Origin: JALSRD01 sp964476595
Lineage (GTDB): Bacteria; Desulfobacterota; Desulfobacteria; Desulfobacterales; JALSRD01
Assembly (NCBI GenBank): GCA_964476595.1
Contig: CAYZCL010000172.1
Location: forward strand, 1 to 17,920
DNA length: 17,920 nt
Direction: 5' to 3'
Shown here: in pieces, positions 1-7,946 of the stretch
Layout: the number at the start of each line of letters is the position of its first letter
How positions within the stretch are numbered: position 1 is the first letter of the stretch
Made by a program: the position numbers and the translations under genes
Notes under the pieces: generated by a model
What the model was told of the DNA's origin: nothing
What the model saw: the letters and a program-made list of their open reading frames with translations, nothing else
Databases searched by the model: none

Positions 1-537
1 CTCCTGGGGAGTGGTCACGATGATGGCCCTGGCGTCGCTGATGGTCTGGGCGATGGTCAGCGGTTCGTCACCGGTACCCGGCGGCGAGTCGATGATCAGG
101 AAGTCCAGCTCGCCCCACTCCACGTCGCCGATGAACTGCTGGATGGCCGAATACTTGATCGGCCCGCGCCAGATGATGGCCTCGTCCTTGTTGGCCGTCA
201 GCGACTCGATGGACACCACCTTGAGGTTTTCCGAGTAGCTGATGGGGTTGAGCTTGCGGTTTTCATTGAGGTCCAGCAACTGCTGTTTGCCGAGCATGCG
301 CGGCACGTCGGGTCCGTGCAGGTCGACATCCATGATGCCCACCTTGAAGCCCTTCTTGGACAGGGCCACGGCCAAGTTGACCGAGGTGCTGGTCTTGCCC
401 ACGCCGCCCTTGCCGCTCATGACGATGAACTTGTTGCGGATACGTTCCAGCGAGCCCTTGACGGCCGCCTCCTGCTGGGCCTGGGCGTTGTTCTGCTGCT
501 GCGATGACGGGCAACCGCCGCCGGTGATCATTTCCAT
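1..537 (-). CDS. Mrp/NBP35-family P-loop ATPase (partial, C-terminus outside window)
   Basis: The first 179 residues are visible; the reading frame runs off the left edge. The family are cytosolic iron-sulfur cluster carrier or scaffold ATPases. A deviant Walker A, GKGGVGKTS, lies at about residues 42-50, followed by the MDVDLHGPDVPRML segment (69-82) and the IIDSPPGTGDEPL switch region (148-160) that mark the Mrp branch rather than MinD or NifH. The N-terminus has a single Cys in a GGGCP context and then a Gln/Ala-rich linker. The ATG at 537 is chosen because GGAGAG lies about 7 bases upstream and because the domain begins soon after. It is the second gene behind the DUF134 gene, 79 bases downstream, with no clear terminator between, so the two are probably cotranscribed. 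Only the C-terminal third, which could hold the CxxC cluster motif, is missing. Confidence 0.93.
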   Translation of the reverse strand, partial: MEMITGGGCPSSQQQNNAQAQQEAAVKGSLERIRNKFIVMSGKGGVGKTSTSVNLAVALSKKGFKVGIMDVDLHGPDVPRMLGKQQLLDLNENRKLNPISYSENLKVVSIESLTANKDEAIIWRGPIKYSAIQQFIGDVEWGELDFLIIDSPPGTGDEPLTIAQTISDARAIIVTTPQE

Positions 538-616
538 GGTTTCGCTCTCCTTTTTTACGGCTATGGCTGTAAGATGTCTTTATCGTTCCGCCGGACACGC
601 GCCGGCGTCTCGTGAC

Positions 617-1057
617 TCACTCGGTGCCGCCTTCCGTCTGCCCCGCCGGGGAAACGCGGTAAAAATCGTCGCCGCCGCATTGCGGACAGCCGGCCGGCCG
701 GCCGGTACCCGGCGGCTCGCGCCACCGGTGGCGGCAGCTGTTGCACACGAAGACGCGCTCCTCGCTGACGATGCGGTAGCTCCCGCCCTCGATACGGATG
801 GCCTTGCCGTTGATCAGGGCATCGGCCAGTACCCGGCGCGCCCGCTGGATGATGCGTCCGAAAGTGGCGCGCGACACGCCCATGCGACGACCGGCCTCCT
901 CGTGGGACAGGTCGTCGAGGTCGGCCAGACGCAGCGCCTCTCGTTCGTCAATGGTCAGCTGCACTTCCTCGAGGTCCAGCATGGGGATCCCCCGGGGCTT
1001 GAAGTAGCTGACACTGGGGTGGACCGCCACCGTTCGTCTTTTCTTGGGTCTGGCCAT
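617..1057 (-). CDS. DUF134-family HTH regulator with C-terminal zinc ribbon
   Basis: 146 residues. The N-terminus MARPKKRR leads into a sigma-70 region 4-like helix-turn-helix at about 36-80, whose SHEEAGRRMGVSRATFGRII stretch matches the DUF134 family. The C-terminal part has CNSC (105-108) and CPQC (124-127), which should form a zinc ribbon. DUF134 proteins are often found next to Mrp/MinD-type ATPases and dinitrogenase-cofactor-like proteins, but their targets are poorly known, so DNA binding is a family-level inference. It lies first in a two-gene unit with the Mrp ATPase. A good sigma-70 promoter with two inverted repeats sits directly upstream and suggests autoregulation, which is an inference. 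The ATG at 1057 has a weak ribosome site. Confidence 0.9.
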   Translation of the reverse strand: MARPKKRRTVAVHPSVSYFKPRGIPMLDLEEVQLTIDEREALRLADLDDLSHEEAGRRMGVSRATFGRIIQRARRVLADALINGKAIRIEGGSYRIVSEERVFVCNSCRHRWREPPGTGRPAGCPQCGGDDFYRVSPAGQTEGGTE

Positions 1058-1069
1058 GGCAACCGGTTA

Positions 1070-1083
1070 TGAGAATTGTCTCA
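1070..1083 (-). promoter_or_regulatory. Inverted repeat downstream of the DUF134 promoter
   Basis: TGAGA-ATTG-TCTCA, 5-bp arms with a 4-base spacer. It falls between the -10 box and the start codon of the DUF134 gene, around the predicted transcription start. It could be an operator (it loosely resembles half-sites of Fur-type regulators) or a weak RNA hairpin. Short arms make chance possible. Confidence 0.35.
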
Positions 1084-1092
1084 AAAGATTAA

Positions 1093-1121
1093 AAAATAGG
1101 GGCTCGCCGGCACCTTGTCAA
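1093..1121 (-). promoter_or_regulatory. Sigma-70 promoter for DUF134-mrp
   Basis: On the minus strand a perfect -35 TTGACA (1116-1121) is followed by a 17-base spacer and a -10 TATTTT (1093-1098). Transcription would start near 1086, about 29 bases before the ATG at 1057. It lies in the 90-base gap after the radical SAM gene. Confidence 0.65.
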
Positions 1122-1126
1122 GGTGC
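1110..1126. promoter_or_regulatory. 17-bp palindrome overlapping the -35 box (candidate operator)
   Basis: GCACCTTG-T-CAAGGTGC, perfect 8-bp arms around one central base. The whole -35 hexamer of the DUF134 promoter lies inside it, the layout of a repressor operator. The neighbouring DUF134 HTH protein is the obvious candidate ligand, but this is inference. Confidence 0.55.
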
Positions 1127-1147
1127 TATTGTGTCGGCGACGCGCGC

Positions 1148-3022
1148 TCATTGCGGGGCCGGTCGCACGGCGGCCGGCCGGTAGGGCACGGCCAGGCTCA
1201 GGTACTGGTCCCGTTCGCGAAAAACGAGTTTCATGGCAACCATGTTTTCCAGAAAAGCGTGTAGCTGTTTCTCCCCGACGCGTGGAAACCGGGCGGCGAT
1301 GTTCTGGAAGGCGCGCCGGTGCCCGCAGAAGAGATACACCTGACGCGAGACCCCCTTGAGCCGGTGTACCATGGGCTTCTTCCCCGCCCGCCGCTGACGC
1401 AGCACGAGGAATTCGCTCCCATCGCGATAGGTCAGGATGGGGCCGGATTGGCCGTCTGCATGCAGTTCCCCGTAGGTCTTGCGCCACCGCCGGACCGCTT
1501 CGCGCACCGGACGCCAGAGGCGGCGCTGGCGCACCCGGTCGCCCCGGTAGGCCTGGATCATGAAATCCAGTCGGCCGGCCAGTTCTTCGGGAAAAAGGGT
1601 CTTCCAGTACCGATGGTTGCCCAGCCGGGTGATGCCGTATCGGCCGGGATCGGCCCACACCGGGCTGCCGAGGCCCAGCCAGAAGCCCACCACCCGCAGG
1701 GGCCGGAAAATCCGGGCGTACTCCAGGGCCTTCAGGGTTTCGGCCACGTCCCGTTCGTCGCTTCCCGGAAAGTGCAGGATGAGATTGGAGCGGCTCTTGA
1801 TCCCCAGGGCCTCGCAGTTTTTCATGATCTCCAGGTTCTCGATGGCGCGGGTGCCCTTGTTGAGCTTGCGCAGCAGGCGCGTGCTCAGGGCCTCGATGCC
1901 CACCTGGACCTCTTCCACCCCGGCCGCGGCCATGGCGCGCAGGCTCTCGAAGGGCAGCCCTGCGCGGATTTCGGCGAAAATCTTGAAGTCCATCTCCAGG
2001 GACGCCAGCCTGGAGAACAGCTCCGCCGCACCGCCCACGGGCAGCACGTTGTCCATGAAGGCCAGCGACAGCAGCCGGTAGCGGCGCGACAGGTGCGCCA
2101 CTTCCCCGGCCACCTGTCCGGCACCCTTGCGGCGATATCCCTCCCACTGCAGGTTCAGGTTGCAGAAGGCGCAGCCCGACGGCCCGTCGGCGCCGGTCCC
2201 GCGCCGCCACCAGCACCCCCGCGAGGCCTCCACCGGGAGGGTTGCGAAAAAGCGCCGCTCGGCGGGCATCCCGGAAAGCTGCGCGAAGTAGTCGTCGTAG
2301 TCGGGCACCGGCAGCCGGTCGAGTTCCGGCAGCTGGCTGAAAGTCGTCTCCCCTTCCGTGTGCCGGCGGGTGACGACGCCGGGCGGCACGGTTTTGAGGC
2401 GTCCTCCGGCGGCAAGCTGTGACGCGATGTCCGTAAACGGCAGCTCCCCCTCCCCCTGGACCACCGCGTCGATTTCCGGTACCGCCGCCACCAGCCGGCG
2501 GGCCGAGGCGCCGCTGAAGGTGGACCCGCCCACCACGATGAAGGCCCGCGGTGCCGCCCGGCGCACCTGTCCGATGAAATAAAGAGAAGAGGTCAGCTGG
2601 CACAGCGACAGCGAAAATCCCACCAACCCGAAGCGGCGCCAGTCGACTTTTTCCACCAGCGTTTTCGAAATGCGGCCGACACGCGCCACCAGCCTCCCGA
2701 AATCGACGCCCGCCAGCTCGGCGTTGCCGGCGGCTTGCCTGCGGAAAAGCTTCGCGATTTGCGGCCGGCGCTGCGGGTACATCAGCGCGGCGTACACGCT
2801 TTCGGCCAGCCAGGTGCGCTCGCAGAGCGCCTGGTAGCGTCCGTAGCCGATCCGGTCGGCCACCGGCAGGTAGAAGTGAAACGCCGACACCCTCACCTCG
2901 GGGAGTTCGCGCACCAGGTAAGCCTTAAGGGTGCCCAATTGAATGGAGGGCCGATTGAACAGCGGCCAAGGCGTGGAGACCAGCGCCACGTTCAGGCGCC
3001 CGGCTGCGTCGGCCGGCGTCAC
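1148..3022 (-). CDS. B12-binding-type radical SAM protein, similar to RiPP-maturation radical SAM family
   Basis: 624 residues. The N-terminal part (about 10-200) looks like a degenerate cobalamin-binding fold: LVGFSLSLCQLTSSL (133-147), FIVVGGSTFSG (161-171) and VVQGEGELPF (187-196), without the DxHxxG cobalamin motif. The radical SAM core starts at about 262 with SRGCWW and goes on to GCAFCNLNLQWEGYR; the cluster ligands are Cys270, Cys284 and Cys287. SRGCWW...CxFC and the overall length resemble RiPP-maturation radical SAM C-methyltransferases, but their usual spacing is C-x7-C-x2-C and here it is C-x13-C-x2-C. No precursor peptide gene was found nearby. The GTG start at 3022 overlaps the rlmD stop by four bases (GTGA), so translation is probably coupled. 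Radical SAM chemistry is clear; the substrate is not. Confidence 0.82.
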   Translation of the reverse strand: MTPADAAGRLNVALVSTPWPLFNRPSIQLGTLKAYLVRELPEVRVSAFHFYLPVADRIGYGRYQALCERTWLAESVYAALMYPQRRPQIAKLFRRQAAGNAELAGVDFGRLVARVGRISKTLVEKVDWRRFGLVGFSLSLCQLTSSLYFIGQVRRAAPRAFIVVGGSTFSGASARRLVAAVPEIDAVVQGEGELPFTDIASQLAAGGRLKTVPPGVVTRRHTEGETTFSQLPELDRLPVPDYDDYFAQLSGMPAERRFFATLPVEASRGCWWRRGTGADGPSGCAFCNLNLQWEGYRRKGAGQVAGEVAHLSRRYRLLSLAFMDNVLPVGGAAELFSRLASLEMDFKIFAEIRAGLPFESLRAMAAAGVEEVQVGIEALSTRLLRKLNKGTRAIENLEIMKNCEALGIKSRSNLILHFPGSDERDVAETLKALEYARIFRPLRVVGFWLGLGSPVWADPGRYGITRLGNHRYWKTLFPEELAGRLDFMIQAYRGDRVRQRRLWRPVREAVRRWRKTYGELHADGQSGPILTYRDGSEFLVLRQRRAGKKPMVHRLKGVSRQVYLFCGHRRAFQNIAARFPRVGEKQLHAFLENMVAMKLVFRERDQYLSLAVPYRPAAVRPAPQ

Positions 3023-4410
3023 GACCGCTTCTCCAGCCGCGCCACGGACTCCACGTGATAGGTGTGCGGAAAGAGGTCCACGGGCTGCACCTCGGCCACC
3101 TCGTAGGTTTCGACCATCAGGGCCAGGTCGCGCGCCAGGGTGGCCGGGTTGCAGGAGACGTAGACGATGCGCTCCGGCGCCAAGTCCATCACCCGCGCCA
3201 GCACCTTGGCGTGCATGCCGGCCCGCGGCGGATCGATGACCATCACCTGCGGCCGCACATCCAGCTGCGCCAGCACCTCGCCGGCGTCCCCGGCCATAAA
3301 ACGGCAGTTGTCGATGCGGTTGCGGCGGCGGTTGCGGCGGGCGTCGGCCACGGCCTCGGCCACCTGCTCCACCCCGATGACCTCCCGGGCCCCGGCAGCC
3401 AGGAACAGGGCGATGGTGCCAGTGCCGCAGTACAGGTCCACCACGGTTTCGTCGCCGCCCAGGCCGGCGTAGTCCCTGACAATGCCGTAAAGGGTCTCCG
3501 CGCCGCGGGTGTTGGTCTGGAAAAACGAGTTGGCCGAAATTTCGAATTCCAGGTCTCCGATACGGTCGGTGATTACCGGCAACCCGGCCAGGCAGACCTC
3601 GAATTCTCCCACGGCGATGCCGGCCTTGCGGGCCGTGACATTGTTGACCACCGAGACGACCCGGGGAAACGCCTCCCGCAGCGTATCGGCCAGGGGCTGC
3701 ACCGCGTCGCGGTCCAGGGTCTGGGTGACCAGGTTGACCATCCAGCTGTCGTCGGACGCCGAGTGGCGCAGCATGACGAAGCGCCAGAAGCCCTCGTGGC
3801 TGCGCAGGCCGTAGACCGGCAGGTGCGAGGCGCGGATGTACTCGCGCACGTGCCCCAGGATGGCGTTTCCCATATCCGGCTGGATCAGGCAGGCCGCGAT
3901 GTCGAGCACCTTGTGAAAGGTGCCGGGCACGTGCAGTCCCAGCGCCATTCCCATGGACACGTCGTCGCGCCCCAGTTCCTCGGGCAGCAGCCAGCGGCGG
4001 TCCGAACAGGAGAACTCCATCTTGTTGCGGTAGCCGAAAACCTGGGCCGAGGCCCGCGTGGGGTGCACCGGAACGTCGCGCAGCAGCCCGATGTGGGCCA
4101 GCGACTCGGCCACGTGCCGCCGCTTGTAGAAGATCTGTTTTTCATAGGCAAGCGCCTGCAGCGTACAGCCGCCGCAGTACCCGCTGTAGCGGCAGGGGGC
4201 TTCCACACGGTCGGCGGAGGGGCGCAGGATGTCGAGCACGCGCGCCTCGGCGTAGTTCTTTTTCTTGCGGTAGATGCGGGCCTCCACGCGGTCGCCGGGC
4301 AGCGCACGGTCCACGAACACGGTGAAACCCTCCACCCGCGCCAGGCCCCGGCCGCGAAAGGCCAGGTCCTCGATCTCCAGTACCAGCGTTTGACCCTTTT
4401 TGGGAACCAT
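3019..4410 (-). CDS. rlmD: RlmD/RumA-like 23S rRNA (uracil-5-)-methyltransferase
   Basis: 463 residues from the ATG at 4410. This is an SAM-dependent enzyme making m5U in RNA, most likely 23S rRNA. An N-terminal TRAM domain (IEDLAFRGRGLAR...FVDRALPGDRVEARI) is followed by iron-sulfur ligands in CRYSGYCGGC (Cys73, 79, 82) and a fourth candidate Cys174. The SAM motif is DLYCGTGT (about 325-332), DPPRAG follows (393-398), the catalytic Cys is in VSCNP (Cys420), and the general base lies in VESVARL (Glu454). Other starts in frame are ATG 4470 and GTG 4491; I prefer 4410 because the TRAM domain begins just after it, but no start has an ideal ribosome site, and a leader from the upstream promoter could serve any of them. 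TrmFO-independent RlmC or TrmA-type specificity cannot be excluded from sequence alone. It ends in an overlap with the radical SAM gene. Confidence 0.9.
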   Translation of the reverse strand: MVPKKGQTLVLEIEDLAFRGRGLARVEGFTVFVDRALPGDRVEARIYRKKKNYAEARVLDILRPSADRVEAPCRYSGYCGGCTLQALAYEKQIFYKRRHVAESLAHIGLLRDVPVHPTRASAQVFGYRNKMEFSCSDRRWLLPEELGRDDVSMGMALGLHVPGTFHKVLDIAACLIQPDMGNAILGHVREYIRASHLPVYGLRSHEGFWRFVMLRHSASDDSWMVNLVTQTLDRDAVQPLADTLREAFPRVVSVVNNVTARKAGIAVGEFEVCLAGLPVITDRIGDLEFEISANSFFQTNTRGAETLYGIVRDYAGLGGDETVVDLYCGTGTIALFLAAGAREVIGVEQVAEAVADARRNRRRNRIDNCRFMAGDAGEVLAQLDVRPQVMVIDPPRAGMHAKVLARVMDLAPERIVYVSCNPATLARDLALMVETYEVAEVQPVDLFPHTYHVESVARLEKRS

Positions 4411-4478
4411 GGAAACAGTTTGTCCTTGACCTGCTTTCAAAGTTGGGTAATCAGGTAATGGGATCGACATCCTGATGG

Positions 4479-4507
4479 TTGATCCCCGCACACAATTAGG
4501 CGATAAT
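4479..4507 (+). promoter_or_regulatory. Candidate sigma-70 promoter for hydrolase-kinase genes
   Basis: Plus strand: -35 TTGATC (4479-4484), 17-base spacer, -10 GATAAT (4502-4507). Start expected near 4514, giving a leader of about 53 bases before the ATG at 4567. Confidence 0.5.
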
Positions 4508-4531
4508 GAACAAAGAAAATTATGGCTACAA
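4503..4531 (-). promoter_or_regulatory. Candidate sigma-70 promoter for rlmD-radical SAM
   Basis: Minus strand: -35 TTGTAG (4526-4531), 17-base spacer, -10 CATTAT (4503-4508). Start expected near 4496. Both boxes are 4/6 matches, so moderate support. Its -10 shares bases with the -10 of the divergent hydrolase promoter. Confidence 0.4.
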
Positions 4532-4566
4532 TACCTTCTGTCTTAAATCAAGGACACCTTTGAAAA

Positions 4567-5313
4567 ATGAACAGCTCAGCGTCGGTGGAAAAAGTCGTGT
4601 TTCACGCGGACGGCCTGCAACTGACAGGTTTCCTTCATCTACCCCGCAGCCTGCCGGCCCCCTTGGTGATCGGCTCCCATGGCATGCTGAGCGACAGCAG
4701 TTCCCCCAAGCAGGTGGCCCTCGGCAACCGCCTTTCGGCAATCGGAGTTGCCTTTTTCAGGTTTGATCATCGGGGCTGCGGACAAAGCGAGGGAGTTTTT
4801 CGGGAAGTCACCACCCTGGAGGCGCGCTGCCGGGATCTGCTGGCGGCCGAAGCTTACCTTGAATCCAATTTTAAGCTGCTCCCGGAGTTGGCGCTGTTTG
4901 GCAGCAGTCTGGGGGGAACGACCTGTATCGCGGTTGCCGATCGTTTCAACGATCGGCTGCGCGCCATGGTATGCCTGGCGGCGCCCGTGCGCAGCCGTCC
5001 GGTCATCGATGCCGCAAGGGCCCGGGCGGATGTGGCACCTGAGGACATCGACCTGCTGCAGCAGCGGCTTACTTTCGACGTAACATCGCGACTACGGTCG
5101 CTTCGTGACATCCTGGTCATTCATGGCGAACGCGATGAAATCGTTCCGCTGGAACATGGGCAGGCCATCTACCGCAGTGCAACCGAAAGCAAAAAGCTCA
5201 TCATTTTGCCGGGCGGTGATCACCGTGTCAGCGATCCCGTCCATCAGGAGACGGTCATCCAGGAGTCGGTCTCCTGGCTCCTGGACCATCTGAAGGACAG
5301 TACAGCAGTGTAA
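4567..5313 (+). CDS. Alpha/beta hydrolase (serine hydrolase)
   Basis: 248 residues, no signal peptide, so cytosolic. The fold is shown by VIGSHGMLSD (34-43, oxyanion region), FDHRGCGQSEG (66-76), the nucleophile elbow GSSLGG with Ser114, the acid in HGERDEIVP (Asp190) and the base in GGDHRVS (His219). The catalytic triad is complete. Substrate cannot be read from sequence; the family covers small esterases, thioesterases and acyl hydrolases. It is the first gene of a plus-strand unit: its TAA stop at 5311-5313 is followed at once by the ATG of the histidine kinase. Alpha/beta hydrolases also occur in exosortase/PEP-CTERM loci, and a PEP-CTERM gene lies 5 kb downstream, but this protein does not show the recognisable N-terminus of those associated hydrolases. 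Confidence 0.88.
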   Translation: MNSSASVEKVVFHADGLQLTGFLHLPRSLPAPLVIGSHGMLSDSSSPKQVALGNRLSAIGVAFFRFDHRGCGQSEGVFREVTTLEARCRDLLAAEAYLESNFKLLPELALFGSSLGGTTCIAVADRFNDRLRAMVCLAAPVRSRPVIDAARARADVAPEDIDLLQQRLTFDVTSRLRSLRDILVIHGERDEIVPLEHGQAIYRSATESKKLIILPGGDHRVSDPVHQETVIQESVSWLLDHLKDSTAV

Positions 5314-7863
5314 ATGAAACCGAAAGCGCCAGAACATACCGTCCCCGTTGGTTTTTCGGCAGACGGTAGTCTTGCTGCGCTGGATTTGCCGGCATCGAAA
5401 AAAATCCGGCCCCTGACCATCGGGTTGGCGGTGCCGCTGGTTGCCCTATCTTTTTTCATCGGCATCGCCTTTGTGCAGGGCGATATCGGTTTCCAGGTAG
5501 ATAAAACGCAGCACGGCCTGCTCGTCACCAGGATAGTCACCCCCGTCAATCCGGTCCACAAAGGCGACTATATCGTGGCGCTGCAGGCAATTGCCTACCC
5601 GCAGGCCCTCGGTTATCTTTTTTCCCCCGCCCCCCGGGAAAAAGAGCTGAGCATCACGATAGAAAGAAACGGCACCGCCTTCAAAATTAGGCTTCACAGC
5701 GTTCCACTGACCTTGACCCGTTTGACGGTTCTGGCGGGCCCACGTTTTGCGCTTATCACCTTTTTCCTCCTGCTGGCCTCGGTAGCCCGCTTCAGGGCAC
5801 CTGAAAGTATCCCGGCGCGCCTGTTTTTCCTCATGGTGTGCGGCCTATCCACTTCGGTGGTGGCAACGTTGCCTTCCTGTATAACGGTCCTGTACCCGCC
5901 GGTGCTATCTCTGAGCTTCCTGCTGTTGACGGTCTCCAACTGGTTCGGCTTCGGGACTTTGTTGCACTTCGCCTTTCGCTTTCCCCCCGGACATGATCTG
6001 CTGGTGGAAAAAAAGTGGCCCCTTTTCCTGATCTATCTGCTTCCACCTGCCGTCAGCCTGTCGGCATCTCTATTCGCAGGTGGAATCTCACCCGCTTTTT
6101 GGGGATGGCTGCAACGGCTGAGGAACGCATTCCTCCCTGCCATTATCATCGCAGTCTTTGCCAAAATGAGGTGGGACTACCGCCACATGCAAACCGCCCG
6201 GGAAAAAAAGCGCTTCCGACCCATCGTCCTGTCCTACTGGATCAGTTTCGGTCCATACCTTTGCCTGTACCTGCTACCCAATTTGGTCGCCGACCAGCCG
6301 TTCATTTCATTTCGGGCCGTGGTGCTCTTTTTCCTGGTATTGCCGCTGGCGTACCTTTACGTGCTCCTTCGTTACCATCTCTTCGACGTGGATCAACTAC
6401 TCTCGCGTCTTATTTCCTACGGTATCCTGACCGGCCTCGTGCTGCTATTCTACGCACTCTTTCTCGTTACCGTTAAACGCTGGCTGTTTGGTAAAAATAT
6501 ACTTTCGGAGGAGCTTTTCCTGGCTTTTTTCACCATCAGCGTCCTGCTTTTCTGGCCGATCCAGAAACGTATGGAACGCCTGGTGGGAAGGTTGTTTTTG
6601 CGCTACAGGCCTGTTCCGGCCGAACTTCTGCATCAGTTCAGCAATAAAATTGTCGGTCTGCTGTCGGTACCCGAAATCATTGAAGCCATGGTGTGCGAAC
6701 TGCCGACCAAAATCAATGTGCATACGGTTGCCGTCTTGTTGCTGGACCAAAAGCATTCTCGCCTATACCCCGAAAACCTGCGTTTTGGATCATCTCCCTG
6801 GCCGCAGAGCGAACTGGTATCCCGATTCGGTCATCTTCGGCAGATTTACATTCGGACGGACCAGAATACCGGTAACCCACGCCTCGAGCGGGAACTCCAC
6901 GAGATCCGCAAAGAGGGGTTTTCGCTGGTCTTGCCCATGCGAACGGCCTCTGGCCTTTCGGCGTTGCTGTTGATCGGATTTCGTCAGGATGGCCGCCGTT
7001 TTTCCTGGGAAGACATTCAACTCATGTGCACCCTGGCCAACCAGGGAGCCGTTGCATTGGAAAATGCCAAGCGGCACGAATCTCTTCTTGAAAGCAAAAA
7101 GCAAATCGAGAAGCTTTTTAACACACGCATACAGCATGAAAAAATGGTCCTTATCGGAGAGATGACGTCCATGGTGGCCCACGAATTCAAAAACCCCCTG
7201 GGCATCATTCACAGCTCGGCCCAATACCTCCTCAGCGGCCATCGATCGCCTGATGTACGAAAGGAAATGCTCGGGTATATCGTGGACGAAGTGGAAAACC
7301 TCAACTTTTCCATTGAAAGCCTGCTACGGTTGGCGGGTCAACGGCCGCCCAAATTCTCCCGGGTTGACCTATCCCGGGAACTTCCCAGGCTGATCGACCA
7401 GTGGCTGCGCTCCAGCAACCATAACCCGTTGATCGATGTTAACTGCGAGGCTGATCCCCACCTAAGGCCACTGTATCTCGACCTGCGCCAGTTCAGGCAG
7501 GTGCTTTTCAACTTGATTCGCAACAGCGAGGAAATGATGCCTCGCGGTGGTTGGGTGCTGGTGACCGCCGAATCCCGTGGTGAACACATGACAATACGGG
7601 TCGTGGACAACGGACCGGGCATCGAGGAAGAAAACATGGACCACCTCTTCAAGAGCTTCTTTACCACCAAGGACGGTGGTATCGGCCTGGGCCTGGTGGT
7701 TTGCCATCAGATCATCAGCGCTCACAGGGGAACCATCACGTTGGGCAACAACCCGGAAGGCGGGACGACAGTGTGGATCCAGTTGCCTCTTGAGCCACTG
7801 CCCCTCTCCGGATTGTCGAAAGAGGAACAGAAACCCAGGCATGGTGAGGGCGAATTTCCATGA
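5314..7863 (+). CDS. Multi-spanning membrane GAF sensor histidine kinase
   Basis: 849 residues. One membrane segment (about 33-53) is followed by a PDZ-like extracytoplasmic stretch (66-128: GLLVTRIVTPVNPVHKGDYI), then seven or so hydrophobic helices (about 142-415), including the RYHLFDVDQLLSRLISYGIL stretch typical of 7TM-type kinases. A GAF domain spans about 437-585. The dimerisation box is MVAHEFKNPLG with phospho-acceptor His623; the ATPase domain has an N-box around Asn733/Asn737, DNGPGI (765-770) and GGIGLGL (788-794). It should autophosphorylate and pass phosphate to the response regulator encoded 83 bases downstream. The build resembles PrsK, the kinase found with PEP-CTERM systems, but assignment to that family needs a profile search. 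The start directly abuts the hydrolase stop, and ribosome-site support is weak, suggesting coupled translation. Confidence 0.92.
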   Translation: MKPKAPEHTVPVGFSADGSLAALDLPASKKIRPLTIGLAVPLVALSFFIGIAFVQGDIGFQVDKTQHGLLVTRIVTPVNPVHKGDYIVALQAIAYPQALGYLFSPAPREKELSITIERNGTAFKIRLHSVPLTLTRLTVLAGPRFALITFFLLLASVARFRAPESIPARLFFLMVCGLSTSVVATLPSCITVLYPPVLSLSFLLLTVSNWFGFGTLLHFAFRFPPGHDLLVEKKWPLFLIYLLPPAVSLSASLFAGGISPAFWGWLQRLRNAFLPAIIIAVFAKMRWDYRHMQTAREKKRFRPIVLSYWISFGPYLCLYLLPNLVADQPFISFRAVVLFFLVLPLAYLYVLLRYHLFDVDQLLSRLISYGILTGLVLLFYALFLVTVKRWLFGKNILSEELFLAFFTISVLLFWPIQKRMERLVGRLFLRYRPVPAELLHQFSNKIVGLLSVPEIIEAMVCELPTKINVHTVAVLLLDQKHSRLYPENLRFGSSPWPQSELVSRFGHLRQIYIRTDQNTGNPRLERELHEIRKEGFSLVLPMRTASGLSALLLIGFRQDGRRFSWEDIQLMCTLANQGAVALENAKRHESLLESKKQIEKLFNTRIQHEKMVLIGEMTSMVAHEFKNPLGIIHSSAQYLLSGHRSPDVRKEMLGYIVDEVENLNFSIESLLRLAGQRPPKFSRVDLSRELPRLIDQWLRSSNHNPLIDVNCEADPHLRPLYLDLRQFRQVLFNLIRNSEEMMPRGGWVLVTAESRGEHMTIRVVDNGPGIEEENMDHLFKSFFTTKDGGIGLGLVVCHQIISAHRGTITLGNNPEGGTTVWIQLPLEPLPLSGLSKEEQKPRHGEGEFP

Positions 7864-7946
7864 CGGCGCGCGAAACAACTGATTTTTTCGCAACGCTTTC
7901 AGCGTAATTCGCGGAATACGAATGACTTCATAAAGCGTTCAAGAAA

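Noticed and set aside
1089..2603. 504-codon minus-strand frame inside the radical SAM gene
   Set aside because: Arg/Gly/Pro-rich shadow of the real gene in the same direction; no recognisable domain.
3055..4458. 467-codon plus-strand frame antisense to rlmD
   Set aside because: His/Gly/Val-rich antisense shadow; the minus-strand frame has complete methyltransferase motifs.
7866..7887. GCGAAA...TTTCGC dyad in the kinase/regulator gap as an attenuator
   Set aside because: Short AT-rich stem with a long loop; too weak to call.
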